64,000 nt of DNA from Cyclina sinensis (Eukaryota > Mollusca > Bivalvia > Venerida > Veneridae), in the NCBI GenBank assembly GCA_012932295.1, contig JAAONU010000019.1, positions 19,167,908-19,231,907 of the forward strand. The letters are read 5' to 3'. Below the pieces are notes generated by a model. The model was not told the DNA's origin, did no database searches, and saw nothing but the letters and a program-made list of their open reading frames with translations. Of the stretch, positions 15,301 to 25,100 are shown in pieces (position 1 is the first letter of the stretch; every line of letters starts with the position of its first letter). The translations under genes and the position numbers were made by a program.

Positions 15301-15684
15301 AGTGTGCGACATTCTATTTCAAGTGACTCACTGCATTCCATAACTTCACCTAGAAAGTATTGGCCTGAACCATGGAAGCAGCTCGAGTCATCACATGTGG
15401 ATTAATAAGTTATGAGAAGTTTTAATCAATCTAACTACAAAACAGCACGTATCTTTATATTATGAAAGCAAAAAAATCCACAGTGGAGAACTTACTGCAT
15501 TCAAAGCTCCTCTGGCCTTAAAAGATCCCGTTTTTTGCAAGTTTTCAGCTTTGAAGTAAAAACTGCGCCCATACTTTTTATCAAAAGTGGTGTTTGTAAA
15601 CACATGTGTTTTGTGGGTGTGATTTTTAATTCTGCTATGAGCTTTTACTATATCATTCAAAGTCACTGGTAACCGTTTCGACAT
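3194..15684 (-). CDS. SRR: Serine racemase (PLP-dependent, fold type II), 9 coding exons
   Basis: Joining 15496-15684, 12662-12703, 12139-12305, 10559-10643, 9041-9167, 8613-8663, 5204-5331, 3915-3965 and 3194-3352 (minus strand) gives 999 nt and 332 residues, close to the roughly 340 of vertebrate serine racemase. All introns are GT-AG and all phases agree. The family converts L-serine to D-serine and also eliminates water to give pyruvate, in the cytosol. Visible landmarks: [11 protein letters not shown] with the PLP lysine at residue 56; THSSGNHGQ at 79-87, with the serine that serves as second catalytic base in the family; the phosphate-binding loop TSGGGM near 182-187; and LCGGNTD near 313-319. 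The last motif has Cys where mammalian serine racemase has Ser, as in serine dehydratases. The loop near 150 lacks the triple serine reported for invertebrate aspartate racemases, so serine racemase/dehydratase is preferred. The start is the only ATG giving the usual N-terminus. Introns hold a minisatellite, MITEs and a broken BEN-like ORF. Confidence 0.93.
3915..3965 (-). CDS. SRR: SRR coding exon 8
   Basis: This 51-nt, phase-0 exon reads [17 protein letters not shown], which aligns with the helix before the LLIEP block of serine racemase. The acceptor is ATTTCAG and the donor GTAACA. Confidence 0.88.
4262..5105 (-). mobile_element. Decayed reverse copy of the AGCTCACC (HINE-like) family
   Basis: Starts AACAAGAAGGCCATGATG, the reverse complement of the family's 3' hairpin and CTTGTT end. 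Near 5007-5090 it contains the reverse of the family's internal unit (TTTGAACAATCTTGGTAGA, GGCCTTGTGGTTTCA). It lies in an SRR intron. The 5' boundary is unclear. Confidence 0.55.
4828..4956. repeat. 16-bp tandem repeat, 8 units
   Basis: Units of CCCTATAAGTCTATGG or ...TATGT start every 16 bp from 4828. It lies within the decayed repeat copy in an SRR intron. Confidence 0.9.
5204..5331 (-). CDS. SRR: SRR coding exon 7
   Basis: It encodes residues 221-263, containing [20 protein letters not shown], the TIADG block typical of serine racemase and threonine dehydratase. The acceptor is TTTGGGCAG and the donor GTAAGT. The intron before it holds the 32-bp minisatellite. Confidence 0.92.
5826..8284. 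repeat. Minisatellite, about 77 copies of a 32-bp unit, in SRR intron
   Basis: The unit contains AATGCTGCTTGTGTCAGATA plus GGTAAAGGGAAG. The left part is dominated by GGTAAAGGGAAGAATG variants and the right part by AGATAAACGAAAGTATG or AGATAAAGGAAAGTATG variants, with longer blocks repeated as sets. It ends where the unit decays at 8280. It lies wholly between SRR coding exons 6 and 7. Its length of 32 is not a multiple of 3 and no ORF runs through it. Confidence 0.95.
8613..8663 (-). CDS. SRR: SRR coding exon 6
   Basis: This 51-nt exon reads [18 protein letters not shown] across its split codons. Glu208 matches the metal-ligand glutamate of the family. The Asp expected six residues later is Val if aligned without gaps, with an Asp one position before it. 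The donor is GTAAGT. Confidence 0.88.
9041..9167 (-). CDS. SRR: SRR coding exon 5
   Basis: It encodes residues 162-203, from [17 protein letters not shown] through the PLP-phosphate loop [11 protein letters not shown]. The exon ends with one base of codon 204. The acceptor is TTTTCCAG and the donor GTAACT. Confidence 0.93.
10057..10262 (+). repeat. tRNA-derived SINE, family X copy
   Basis: The head has a B-box-like GTTCCAACCC. The tail GTGGGATTAATATAAGG ... TGCAAGACTTTATTTCC ... TGTAAAATAAA is shared with copies at 36278-36525 and 43684-43885. It lies in an SRR intron. Confidence 0.6.
10559..10643 (-). CDS. SRR: SRR coding exon 4
   Basis: It completes Arg133 and encodes residues 134-161, ending YDVIAGQ, a block conserved across serine racemases and threonine dehydratases. 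The loop before it reads IPPYDHYD and has no triple serine. The phase fits both neighbours. Confidence 0.9.
11118..11245 (-). repeat. SINE fragment, family Y
   Basis: On the minus strand it reads GAATCAGTGGTGAAAAGCTG ... ATCAGTGCTATACACTGAGC, matching the elements at 18540-18765 and 63659-63880. Confidence 0.55.
11489..11723. mobile_element. Palindromic MITE with TTAA target duplications (piggyBac-like)
   Basis: A 235-bp near-palindrome bounded by TTAA at 11485-11488 and 11724-11727, with ends CCCTTTA...TAAAGGG. The arms contain GACCAGTGCAGATCCAGATC and its complement. TTAA plus CCCT ends is the piggyBac style. It lies in an SRR intron and carries no coding capacity. Confidence 0.75.
12139..12305 (-). 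CDS. SRR: SRR coding exon 3
   Basis: This exon encodes residues 78-132 plus two bases of codon 133. It begins [17 protein letters not shown], the cofactor/substrate loop with the catalytic serine. The donor is GTAGGG, phase 2. Confidence 0.93.
12662..12703 (-). CDS. SRR: SRR coding exon 2 (42-nt microexon)
   Basis: The 14-residue microexon reads [14 protein letters not shown] and bridges GALNA and VTHSSGNHG exactly where family members have a variable linker of this length. It has a TTTTGCAG acceptor and a GTAAAA donor, phase 0 on both sides. It is too short for ORF-based calling. Confidence 0.88.
12740..12950. other. CG-rich patch in AT-rich SRR intron 2/1 region
   Basis: Short direct and inverted CTCCGCGGA / GCGGAG motifs occur in a CpG-rich stretch right upstream (on the minus strand) of the 42-nt exon. 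Probably a repeat fragment; no gene is seen in it. Confidence 0.3.
13709..14083. repeat. 125-bp tandem triplication
   Basis: Three consecutive, nearly identical 125-bp units start at 13709, 13834 and 13959, each beginning GCGAGAAAAAATATGCATGA. They lie just beside the broken BEN-like ORF in SRR intron 1. Confidence 0.93.
14179..14760 (-). pseudogene. Broken coiled-coil + BEN-domain-like ORF in SRR intron 1
   Basis: Minus-strand frame from about 14760 to 14179. It starts with cysteines spaced C-x2-C-x-C-x2-C (CTTCRCKIC), then a Leu/Lys/Gln-rich heptad-like segment ([17 protein letters not shown]) of coiled-coil look. A TGA stop follows at the end of that segment, then the same frame stays open for 117 codons. 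This second part ([19 protein letters not shown], then [20 protein letters not shown]) resembles a BEN domain, a DNA/protein-interaction module of chromatin factors and some mobile elements. No introns are visible and no poly-A tail was found. It is likely a decayed retrocopy or transposon-carried fragment. The BEN call is by pattern only. Confidence 0.5.
15496..15684 (-). CDS. SRR: SRR coding exon 1
   Basis: This exon encodes residues 1-63, beginning [19 protein letters not shown] and ending at GALNA. It contains the PLP lysine Lys56 in GSFKARG. The donor is GTAAGT and the phase is 0. It is the first exon because an ATG opens the conserved N-terminus. Confidence 0.93.
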
Positions 15685-15839
15685 CTTAACATGTGTTTAA
15701 TGTTAAACAATTAAGTATTTCAATCATTTAAATGTAAATGTCTTAGCTAAGAATGCAAGAACTGGAAATAATTGGACAGAAGTAATTTGACAGCTGTTCT
15801 TTCTACAGTATCTCGGACTGACGAAAGCTGTCCGACCCA

Positions 15840-16070
15840 CTATCTGTTACCTCCCTTCATAAAAACGCGGGGATCGGGTGAGAAAACCTGGAATCCGGAA
15901 TCCAAATGAGACGTCCACGCCTCGGTTTCGGACCTCTTCGGATAGGAAAAAGCCCATTTCGGCCCCAACCCATTTCGGTCCAACCATATAGGTCCCAGAA
16001 GTCATTTCGGCCGAAACTTTTCGGTCAAAAAAAAAACAAAACAATACGGTCCAACCCATTTCGGCCTCAG
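15840..16070. repeat. Short ATTTCGG-type repeats upstream of SRR
   Basis: About six irregular copies of CCCATTTCGGCCC / ATTTCGGTCCAACC follow each other 160-390 bp upstream of the SRR start codon. The open frame through it is a by-product of the repeat. Confidence 0.5.
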
Positions 16071-16136
16071 TTAGATATTCAATGATAAAAGAAGACGGTA
16101 TTGCTTTTTGGTAGGAGTTGTGACAATTTATTGAAT

Positions 16137-16278
16137 GGTTACAGCACAGGTGACAGTATCAATGAGCATACAATTCCTAGAAACGATTATGTCTAGACAT
16201 ATTAGTAAAAAGTTTTTTTTTTTATAGTTTCTAGGGCTTGTATGCTCAGTGATACTAACACCTGTGGGCTACAGCTAC
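16137..16278. mobile_element. Short hairpin MITE
   Basis: Left arm CACAGGTGACAGTATCAATG ... CCTAGAAAC is repeated inverted as GTTTCTAGGG ... CAGTGATACTAACACCTGTG, with a short spacer. TA dinucleotides flank both ends, so a Tc1/mariner-type origin is possible. Confidence 0.5.
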
Positions 16279-17736
16279 TAGTAGGCCTGTGGCATGATTA
16301 ATTATATGTATTAACTTACCACCGTCATAGTTTTAGCTTTTATGCAGGAAAATGTTATCATCTGTATTTTGTTTCTTTATAAAAAGCCCAAGGTTTTATA
16401 TCAACAGCTTTTGTTTTTGACTATTCTCTAGGGAAATCATTCAACCATACCTTCACCTGCTGCATTAATTTTGTTGCACCTTTGACAAGTCTATAAAACC
16501 ATTTTTCATCAAAATTTAGGTAGACCAATGACATTTCACAAGTTATTCCAATGGATAAAGAATTATTTTTAAAAATAACTAAACTAGCCTTTCTTCTGTA
16601 ATGTTTAAAAGGGTCCAGACGACTCATGCTTCCCTATATCTCGGTAACAAAACTGGTTTTTTTTTTTTATTTTACACTATGTTATTATTTTTTTATTTTA
16701 GAGGTTAGGATAACAATTCCCTGAAAACTATTTTAGTACAGGAAACCTAACAAGTTCTGAAAATTTGATGAATGCTGAAATCACGTGTGCCGGGTCCTTT
16801 CCTTAATATTCTGGTGTTTCACTATTGACTTGGTAAAAAAAAGGTTGAAACTAGTCTGGTAAACAACATTTAGGTATTTTTTTACAAACAGCAGTTCATT
16901 TCCAAAAAATCAGACTTTTCACGCGAATACTTCATTCTTTGTTTTTAGGCAGTGGCTAAGGCTTAGACTAGCATTCCGGTAATCGAATGTGAGTTAGGTT
17001 TATTGGCGAATAGCACACTAGTGTTCTGACAATTATTGTAACAGATGTTTAGGATATTAAAAGTGAGACACATTTTTGTTTAATTATTGTTTTAATATAT
17101 TCATTTAAACATATGATGTATTCATTTAAACATAGGAAGTGTAGTGGTAAGAAACTTAACTGAGTTTTAATTTGACATAACATAAATTGTCAGGAACAAC
17201 CAGATAATAAAAATTTAAAAGAAATTGTTACTAATAACAGTGTGGTTCAGTTACGACAAAAGAACACATATGGACATCTAAGGAGTTGCATTGAAATAAG
17301 TACATTGATTTTTGTTGTTAAAAGTCAATGATAATATTCCTAGATATTATACAGGCTAAAATGCATATATCATGCACATATCAATGTTTTTGGGGAGTGG
17401 CGGCATATGTGGGACCTTAAAACGAAGACTGTTCCCGATAGGTGGGAGCTTTGCAGACAGAATGGTTCCGAGTCATGGCAAAAAGACTTTTGTCGAATGT
17501 TAGATCCTATGTGATTTGATGCGTAAAGCATTACCAAATGTGGAGATTTTGACAAATTGCAATTGTTCTAGTAAGGGGATGTAGACTCCGAAAAAGGGGA
17601 AAAAATGTTAAATTCCCCAAGGATCTCCCTGGGCCCAAACATTGATAGGTGCATTAACTTAAACAGTGGAATGCTTAAATTGACACACGTATATATTTTA
17701 CTTAATTTTACAACGTTTTTCTCTCTCTTATTTTTT

Positions 17737-17790
17737 GCGTGTGCGTGCGTGCGTGTGTGCGCGTGTGTGTGTGTTGGGGGGGGGGGGGTA
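17737..17790. repeat. GT-rich microsatellite followed by a G run
   Basis: GTGCGT/GTGT repeats lead directly into about 14 consecutive G residues. Confidence 0.9.
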
Positions 17791-17935
17791 TGATACTTAT
17801 AAGAAGAACTCTGAAGTGTGCACCAAAAAACTCTTTTATTCAGTTTCTGGAAAGTAATTGAAAGAAAAAAATAATTGTTATTATAAATCACTTTATAGTC
17901 ATTGATGAATTAAAAAGTGTCACTAGCTTGTTAAT

Positions 17936-18075
17936 AAAATAAACCAAGGGGAAAAGAGCACCGACGTGGGACTCGAGCTCACGACTCCCGGGAAACTAGC
18001 CTGTACTTATGTAGCTCTTCGAACTGAGTTAGCCGGGTGCTTGCTTTGAATCTACCCAACGTCGCCAATACACTC
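17936..18075 (-). repeat. tRNA-like SINE head, copy 1
   Basis: On the minus strand it has an A-box-like CTAACTCAGTTCGAAGAGC and a B-box-like AGCTCGAGTCCC. It is followed by CTTTTCCCCTTGGTTTAT, shared with the copy at 18125-18260. The acceptor stem is imperfect, so a SINE is preferred to a working tRNA gene. Confidence 0.6.
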
Positions 18076-18124
18076 ATACCCGTTAATCTCGAAACGCCGA
18101 CCTAGGCCCTCCTGCCTTTTACTT

Positions 18125-18260
18125 CTGACAACATTAAAGTAAACCAAGGAGAGAAGTGCAGCCGACGTTGGACTCTTGAAACCAATTTAACGGCTCCCGA
18201 GACACTTGTCTGTAGCCCTTTCAGCTGAGCTATTCGGGCGCATGCCGTGGTTCTACATAA
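18125..18260 (-). repeat. tRNA-like SINE head, copy 2
   Basis: Minus strand: GAATAGCTCAGCTGAAAGGG, then a decayed B box, then CTTCTCTCCTTGGTTTACTT. Same layout as the preceding copy. Confidence 0.55.
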
Positions 18261-18539
18261 CCTTTAGTAAATCTGCAGCTGATAAAGAGGTCTTTGTCTT
18301 TAATAAACGTTTTCATCAGCTTACCTTTAATGCATTAATGTAAAATGAACTAAAATCATAGATAATTTATAACACGTCATTTTCAATAAACAGTTATAGA
18401 TTATCGGAACGCTAGCACTAATCGCTCGCTTGAACAACGGTAGCCAATATCAAAATAATGATGCTACACCTACGTCCTAAATAATTAACTCATTCTATTC
18501 ATCGTCGGTACCGGTTGTCCAATTGACCGACGCCCCCTG

Positions 18540-18765
18540 AAGAAAATAGATATTTTATGTTGTGGGGGATAGTGCAAGATACAGAAAGCATCCTATTCCA
18601 GAGACACCTTTGTACTTTTTTGCATGCTCAGTTTACAGTACTGATACATGGGATTCATCCGACAGAAAATTAGTAATGTTGGATGAGAAGGGGTCGATTT
18701 CTATAGACCGTTGGGTTACAAGTCCAGCGCGTTACCACTGGACCACTGATCCGCTCCCCTAAATA
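18540..18765 (-). repeat. tRNA-derived SINE, family Y copy
   Basis: Minus strand head GGATCAGTGGTCCAGTGGTA. The body ATCAGTACTGTAAACTGAGC ... GGATGCTTTCTGTATCTTG matches 63659-63880. The plus-strand ORF here is a by-product. Confidence 0.65.
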
Positions 18766-19079
18766 ACTCAATATAGCATGTGTGCTATGTATCAGAGGCT
18801 ACGTTATTCATAGGTACAAGGCCATTTACATTCAAACAGTTGTCGATCAAGACCCATTGTACTGACTTTTTGAATTTTTCAATTGGATCCGGATCCCGGA
18901 TTCCGCTGTTTTCCCAATGTAACTGGAATTGTTTCCTGGTTGTTAACGCAGAAATTTTCAAAGCGGGGAACCACTTTATCAAAGATCAAATGTGAAATTG
19001 TGTGAAACAGAAAATGTGATCTGTATTATTTTGATTCGAAGTGTTAGTATAGTTATACAGTCAGAAGACGTTAAGCAAA

Positions 19080-19133
19080 ATGAGTGGTACTGTAGGAGAC
19101 CTCAGTGCACAACAAAAACAAGTTTTAGAGAAG
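19080..19133 (+). CDS. SEC14L2: SEC14L coding exon 1
   Basis: ATG opens MSGTVGDLSAQQKQVLEK, 18 codons, matching the N-terminus of vertebrate SEC14L2 in length and pattern. The donor is GTAAAT, phase 0. The following intron is 7.2 kb and full of nested transposons. Confidence 0.9.
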
Positions 19134-22100
19134 GTAAATATCTACCAATTTCAACAAGTATGAATTGCAAAAGATTGTTTTTCCAGATTAATTAATGTAC
19201 TAATATTTTCAAACTCAGATAGAATCTGTATAGGCTAAAACAAACAGAAATCTGGTCCCAACAGTCCTCCATCATTTAGCTATCTATCTGTCTGCCTTTA
19301 GTGGGAATTACGGAGGTTTCGTCACACTACCGGTTTGTAACACTTATTTTAGCAAGCAAGTCAAATTGGCCCCAAGTCAGATCGGCCCCTAGTTCTGGCT
19401 TCCAAAACTTTATAAGCCGCTTTTTTAACATTTTGTTCATTTACATGATGCGGCATTAAAGTTTTGGATCAGACCCGTTGCGAAACCTAACCAGAATAAC
19501 ACACATTCTTTTAACGTCGTTTTACCTCGCCAATACCCTTTTCACAAGTTAATCTTGTGCATTATTCGATAAAACAGTGAGTTCAATATCATTTCATAGC
19601 ATTTAAACTATTTAAAATATTAATAAATACAATTAAATTGCTTGTTTCGCAGAGAAATATCATTTTCTCCGACTTATTTGTCAGCAGCTTCGCGAGATCT
19701 CGTATGACGTAACCGCACGAACCGCTTAGAAAACAAAAATGACTAAATTTAGACTAAATCGTAAACGAACTGCTTGACAGCACCTGTTTGTAGAAGTAAT
19801 GAAACTATACATGTATAAAATTGACAAGTGACAAGTGTCACAGAAAGAATTGGATCTATATTATGACACTCTTGCAATGATTATTCTCTTGGATACTTGT
19901 AAACAAATGTTGCGGAGTTAAAAGCACGTGGTATTGTTTTCTTAACCGTCCGCGCTGATGAACCCGTCAAGGTCATTCTCGTGATCACGTGGTCAAACAT
20001 TTTGGCAAGATGGCGGCGGTGTGTTGAATTTTAAGGCATATCGGAAACTTTAAGGCATTTTTTGTTCGAAATTAGTTTTTTATGTGTTAATATTGGGCTT
20101 AGTAAAAATATATATATAATTCTATCAGGATATGCTTCACTTTACTCAATGGTTTGCTTGATGAATGGATGCGAACGTGTCAGATTCCTGGCACGATTAT
20201 TGGTAGACTTTCCCTACGGCGTTGACTTCAGCGTACACGTCCTGTAACAGTATATAAATCGTGTACGCTGAAGACCTTAAGCTAATCGGCCCCAAGTCAA
20301 ATCGGCCTCAAAATAAGTCAAATTGGCCCCAAAAAAAGTCAGATCTGCCCCATTTTTGTCGCCTGCTACGGAGTAGCTGTGACATATATGGATCACTTCT
20401 CTGTCGCCTGTCTGTCCGTCCGTCCATCACAAAACTTGTACGTAATACTTCTCAGTAACTACTGGTGTGATTTGATCCAAACTTCACAGGAATGATCAGT
20501 ACCAAGTCTAGTTGTGCATAATGTCGGCATTTTCTAGTCCAATGATTTTTGTGAGAGTTATGGCCCTTTTATGATCAAGTACTTGCGCATATCTAACAGG
20601 TTTTACAGTTGAATGATTTTTGGCTGAGTTATGGCCCTTGAATGAAAAAAGGCATTTTAGCCAAATAATGAATTTTGTGTTGCAGGCTTCACAGTGATTG
20701 CAACATGCTAAAAGGTAGCCAAGACATACTGGGATCACTCCACCATCATCTGTCTGTGTGTCCGTCCATCTGTCTCTCTGTCTGTCCATCACAAAACTTG
20801 TCCGGACTACTCCTCAGAAACAACTGATGCGATTTCATCCAAACTTTACAGGAATGATCAGTACCAAGTGTAGTTGTGCATATCTTCATCTTCATGATTT
20901 TTGGCTGAGTTGTAGCCCTTGAATAAAAAATTGCATTTTAGCCTACAAACTGTCCAATCATCTCTCAATACTACTGTTAATTGGCTATCATCAGGCGACA
21001 CGTGAGTACTGATCACCCTTGTTTAAAGGGTCCCACGTTTTACCGGAATCGACCATTTTTACCGGAATCTACCGGAATCGACTTTGCATTACCAGAATCG
21101 ACCTATATTTCTTACATAAACCATTTTTTTCAAGATATACAACATTGTCTATTAATATATAATATAATTAACGTAATAACAAAAGGAATTTGAAGTATCT
21201 TCGAGCGGAAAGATGTTGCAAGAGAAAGAAAATCAGCGAGTTGCGGAAAATTTGAGCGTACGGATATAAGCCGGAATCAGCCTGTATTTCATAAATAAAT
21301 TGAATTTAAGTCATACAGAGTTATTTTTCATTTCTTTACATCAGATATAAAATATTGACCAAAGGAATTTGAAGTATCTTCGAGTGGAAAGATGTTGCAA
21401 GAGAAAGAAAATCGGCGAGTTGCGGAAAATTTGAGCTTACGGATATAAGCCGGAATCGGCCTGTATTTCATAAATAAATTGAATTTAAGTCATACAAAGT
21501 TATTTTTCATTACTCTAAATCTGAAATAAAATATTAACCAAAGGAATTTGAAGTATCTTCGAGCGGAAAGATGTTGCAAGAGAAAGAAAATCGGCGAGTT
21601 GCGGAAAATTTGAGTGTACGGATATAAGCTGGAATCGGCCTGTATTTCATAAATAAATTGAATTTAAGTCATACAGAGTTATTTTCATTACCCTACATCT
21701 GAAATAAAATATTTACCAAAGGAATTTGAAGTATCTTCGAGTGGAAAGATGTTGCAAGAGAAAAAAATCGGCGAGTTGCGGAAAAATTTGCACATAGGGA
21801 TATACAGCGGAATCGGCCTGTATTTGATAAATAAATTGAATTAAAGTCATACAGAGTTATTTTTCATTACTTCACATTTGAAATAAAATATTTACTAAAG
21901 GTATTTGAAGTATCTTCGAGTGGAAAGATGTTGAAAGAGAAAACATATCTGCGAGAACTACAGTTAAGCCTCAACCTGGAACAAACATTCGTCGGTATTT
22001 CAAAGACAGTCATGTGAGATACAGATGTCATATCACGTTGATTATAAGGAACAATTAGCACCCGAATTAGCAGCCGCTTATCTGCATTTTAATTTGTTAA

Positions 22101-25100
22101 TTCCATATCTTTTTGTCGGTACAGGGCGGTTATAAACAACATACACCAAACTGAGGTATATGAATGATGAATACCATATATTTTACTTAAATACAAGTTA
22201 TATATGAAATACATGTCGATTCCGGTGTATATTCTTATGAGCAAATTTTCCGCAACTCGCCGATTTCCTTTCTCTTGTCAAATCTTTCCACTCAAAGATA
22301 CTTCAAATTCCTTTGGTTAATATGTTATTTCTGATGTAAAGTAATGAAAAGTAACTTTTGTATGAATTAAATTCAATTTATTTATGAAATACAGGCCGAT
22401 TCCGGCGTATATCCGTATGCGCAAATTTCCGCAACTCGCCGATTTTTTTCCCATTGCAACATCTTTCCACTCGAAGAAACTTCAAATTCCTTTCGTAAAC
22501 ATTTTATAACTGATGTAAAGAAATGAAAAATAACTCTGTATGACTTTAATTCAAATTATTTGTGAAATACAGGCCGATTCTGGCGTATATTTGTATGCGA
22601 AAATTTTTCCGCAACTCGCCGATTTTTTTATCTTGCATCTTCTATCCACTCGAAGAAACTTCAAATTCCTGTGAATAATATTTTATTTCAGATGTAGAGT
22701 AATGAAAAATAACTTTGTATGACTTAAATTCAATTTATTTATGAAATACAGGCCGATTCCGGCGTATATCCGTATGCGCAAATTTTCCAAAACTCGCCGA
22801 TTTTATTTCTCTTGCAACACCTTTCCACTCGAAGATACTTCAAATTCCTTTGGTAAATATTTTATTTCAGATGTAGAGTAATGAAAAATAACTTTGTATG
22901 ACTTTAATTCAATTTATTTATGAAATACAGGCCGATTCCGGCATATATCTGTATGCGCAAATTTTCCGCAAACTCGCCGATTTTCTTTATCTTGTAAAAT
23001 CTTTCCACTCGAAGATAATTCAAATTTCTTTTGTTTTAATTATATTACCTATTAATAAAAAATGTTGTATATCTTGAAAAAAAAAGGTTTATGTAAGAAA
23101 TATAGGTCGATTCCGGTAATACAAACTCGATTCCGGTAGATTCCGGTAATAATGGTCGATTCCGGTAAAACGTGGGACCGTTGTTTAAAAAGAAGATTCA
23201 TAAGATAATAATTTCTTATTAACATAATTTTACACGCGTGCAATAATTGCTGTTTGATTTTCAACGTGACAAATTGTTAAATGAAATAAGCTTTAATGGT
23301 AGTGATAATTGTTATTAACATAATTTTACACATGTGCGATAATTGCTGTTTGTTAACCTTCTTTTTTTAAATACAATTAAATCTATATCGGTCAGCATTT
23401 TTAAATAAAAGGTACTGAGAAACATTTATTACACGTTTTTAATTTTTTAATAATTGTCAGAAATTATCATGAAATGAATTCAGTCCTTTGTAACAGCAAT
23501 TATTGGTGAAGCGATGCCATTCTGCCGGTAATGCACAAACTTAATTTCAAAATAAAGAAAACAGTATCGTTATAATAATAATGATACCATTTTGATTTGA
23601 CGGTGTACTAAGTGGAGTTGATCAAATAATCTTGTCATTTATGTAGGTGTAGATTGGTATTGTATTTTACGGTACTTTATCTTTATTACTCGTGATATAT
23701 CACTATAGAATTGCGCGCTAGGGTGCTTAATCCACGACGTAAGATCAGAGCAACAGTATTTAGATTTAGATTTAGATAGTGTTGATTGGATATTGTTTGT
23801 TTAATGTGTCATGAAACAGTACCAGCACCTGGTAGGTGATTTAATCCACGACATAAGATCAAAGTGATTATTTATAAATACTGGATATTGGTTTATCATT
23901 GTCTTGATGATGAAACAAATTTGTAAATATCCCATGATAGGGCAAAGATTAATTCAAGCTTTGCCACTTCGTCTATATTTAAAGCTCCAAATACTTCAAC
24001 TAATAGGACAAGAAAATTAAATTTTTAGACAAGTTTTTCAACATCTGTGTATCTGTGTATTTGTTGTCGACATTAAATTTGCAAATTTATAAACTGTTGG
24101 CCAACCACAATAATATGATTTCAGATATTTTCAACGTAAAGTATAACTTTTAAGATAAAAAAAATTGAGGCTGATTTGACTTTGGGCCGATTTGGCTTGG
24201 GGCCGATTTGACTGTAATTCCTTATTTTATATAGTAACAAAAGAGGTTTCGTCACAATGATATTACAGAGTAATTCACACCTATTGTATACCGAATGCAA
24301 TTGTAAAATATTGATTATTAAAGTAGTTAGCATACTTTAAATGCACCGGTGTTACTGAATTATGATGAAACAAACACTTAATCCACAGCATATTTAACGC
24401 AATTAGTGTTAATTAATTTAAAAAGCATCCACTGTCCCGCTTTCATAAACATCGCTACCAAAATCTGCATGGAAAACTTCTGTATTTAAATTCAAAGCAT
24501 CTTCGAAAGCAACTTTTATTTTGATGCATAATATATCATTAAAAAACTAAATTAAAAAATTTGTGCAATTATTGCAAATTAAATTTTTCCCTTTTAATAA
24601 TGTTTCTAAAATCTAGATCAATTAACACATTTAGATCATACAAAATAATTGCTTGTTATTAACACCTTGTCTCCATCGGCAGTTTTCTATTATCTACTAT
24701 ATATATATATTAATTGTGACGAAACCTCAACCTGTTTTGTACAGAAAAATAAGTGTGACAAACTGGTAGTGTGACGAAACCTCCAGCACCCTTTAGTGGG
24801 GACCTACATATATTTAGCTGCATCCTTACAAGACACTTCACCCCCTAAAATTTATTTTTAGAATTGTATGTTAACTAAAGCTTTTATGTATGCAGGTAGG
24901 TATTTTTGTTATATTTTTATATCAAAGAAGAAAAAATAAAAAACTAAGATAAAAAACATTTATTCTTGTTATATTTTTGTGTTAAAACATTAAGAAATTC
25001 AAACAAAACACAAACATGACAATTTATTTTTGTTATATTTTTGTATTAAAAAATTAGGGGACAAAGTGTCTATGTCAGTTATCATGAAATGAGGGGCAAA

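Larger units (their letters stand above)
15685..19079. other. Intergenic region between divergent SRR and SEC14L
   Basis: Holds the ATTTCGG repeats, a hairpin MITE, a GT/G-rich microsatellite (17737-17790) and tRNA-like SINE copies. It should include both promoters, but no clear core element was identified next to either start codon. Confidence 0.5.
19306..24789. mobile_element. Large terminal-inverted-repeat element (5.5 kb) hosting nested insertions
   Basis: The inverted ends match over about 38 bp (left GGAGGTTTCGTCACACTACC from 19312; right is its complement up to 24785). They are flanked by the same 11-bp sequence, CCTTTAGTGGG, at 19295-19305 and 24790-24800. A long duplication of 9-11 bp suggests a Mutator-like class. 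Inside lie a promoter-like segment, GGCCCCAAGTCAAATCGGCC repeats in both orientations, a HINE-like repeat, a foldback element and a smaller element with the same ends (24243-24728). No transposase ORF is visible. Confidence 0.6.

Noticed and set aside
15847..16059. 70-codon minus-strand ORF upstream of SRR
   Set aside because: It translates the ATTTCGG repeats; no splice link or homology to SRR was seen.
17605..17891. ORFs on both strands over the GT/G-rich tract
   Set aside because: The products are translations of microsatellite sequence (alternating His/Thr or Cys/Val).
17936..18260. Two possible tRNA genes
   Set aside because: Acceptor and anticodon stems are imperfect, and both share a non-tRNA 3' extension, as expected of SINEs.
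20261..20458. ORF rich in IGPKSNRPQ-like repeats
   Set aside because: It is the translation of GGCCCCAAGTCAAATCGGCC repeats, which recur inverted at 24165-24215.
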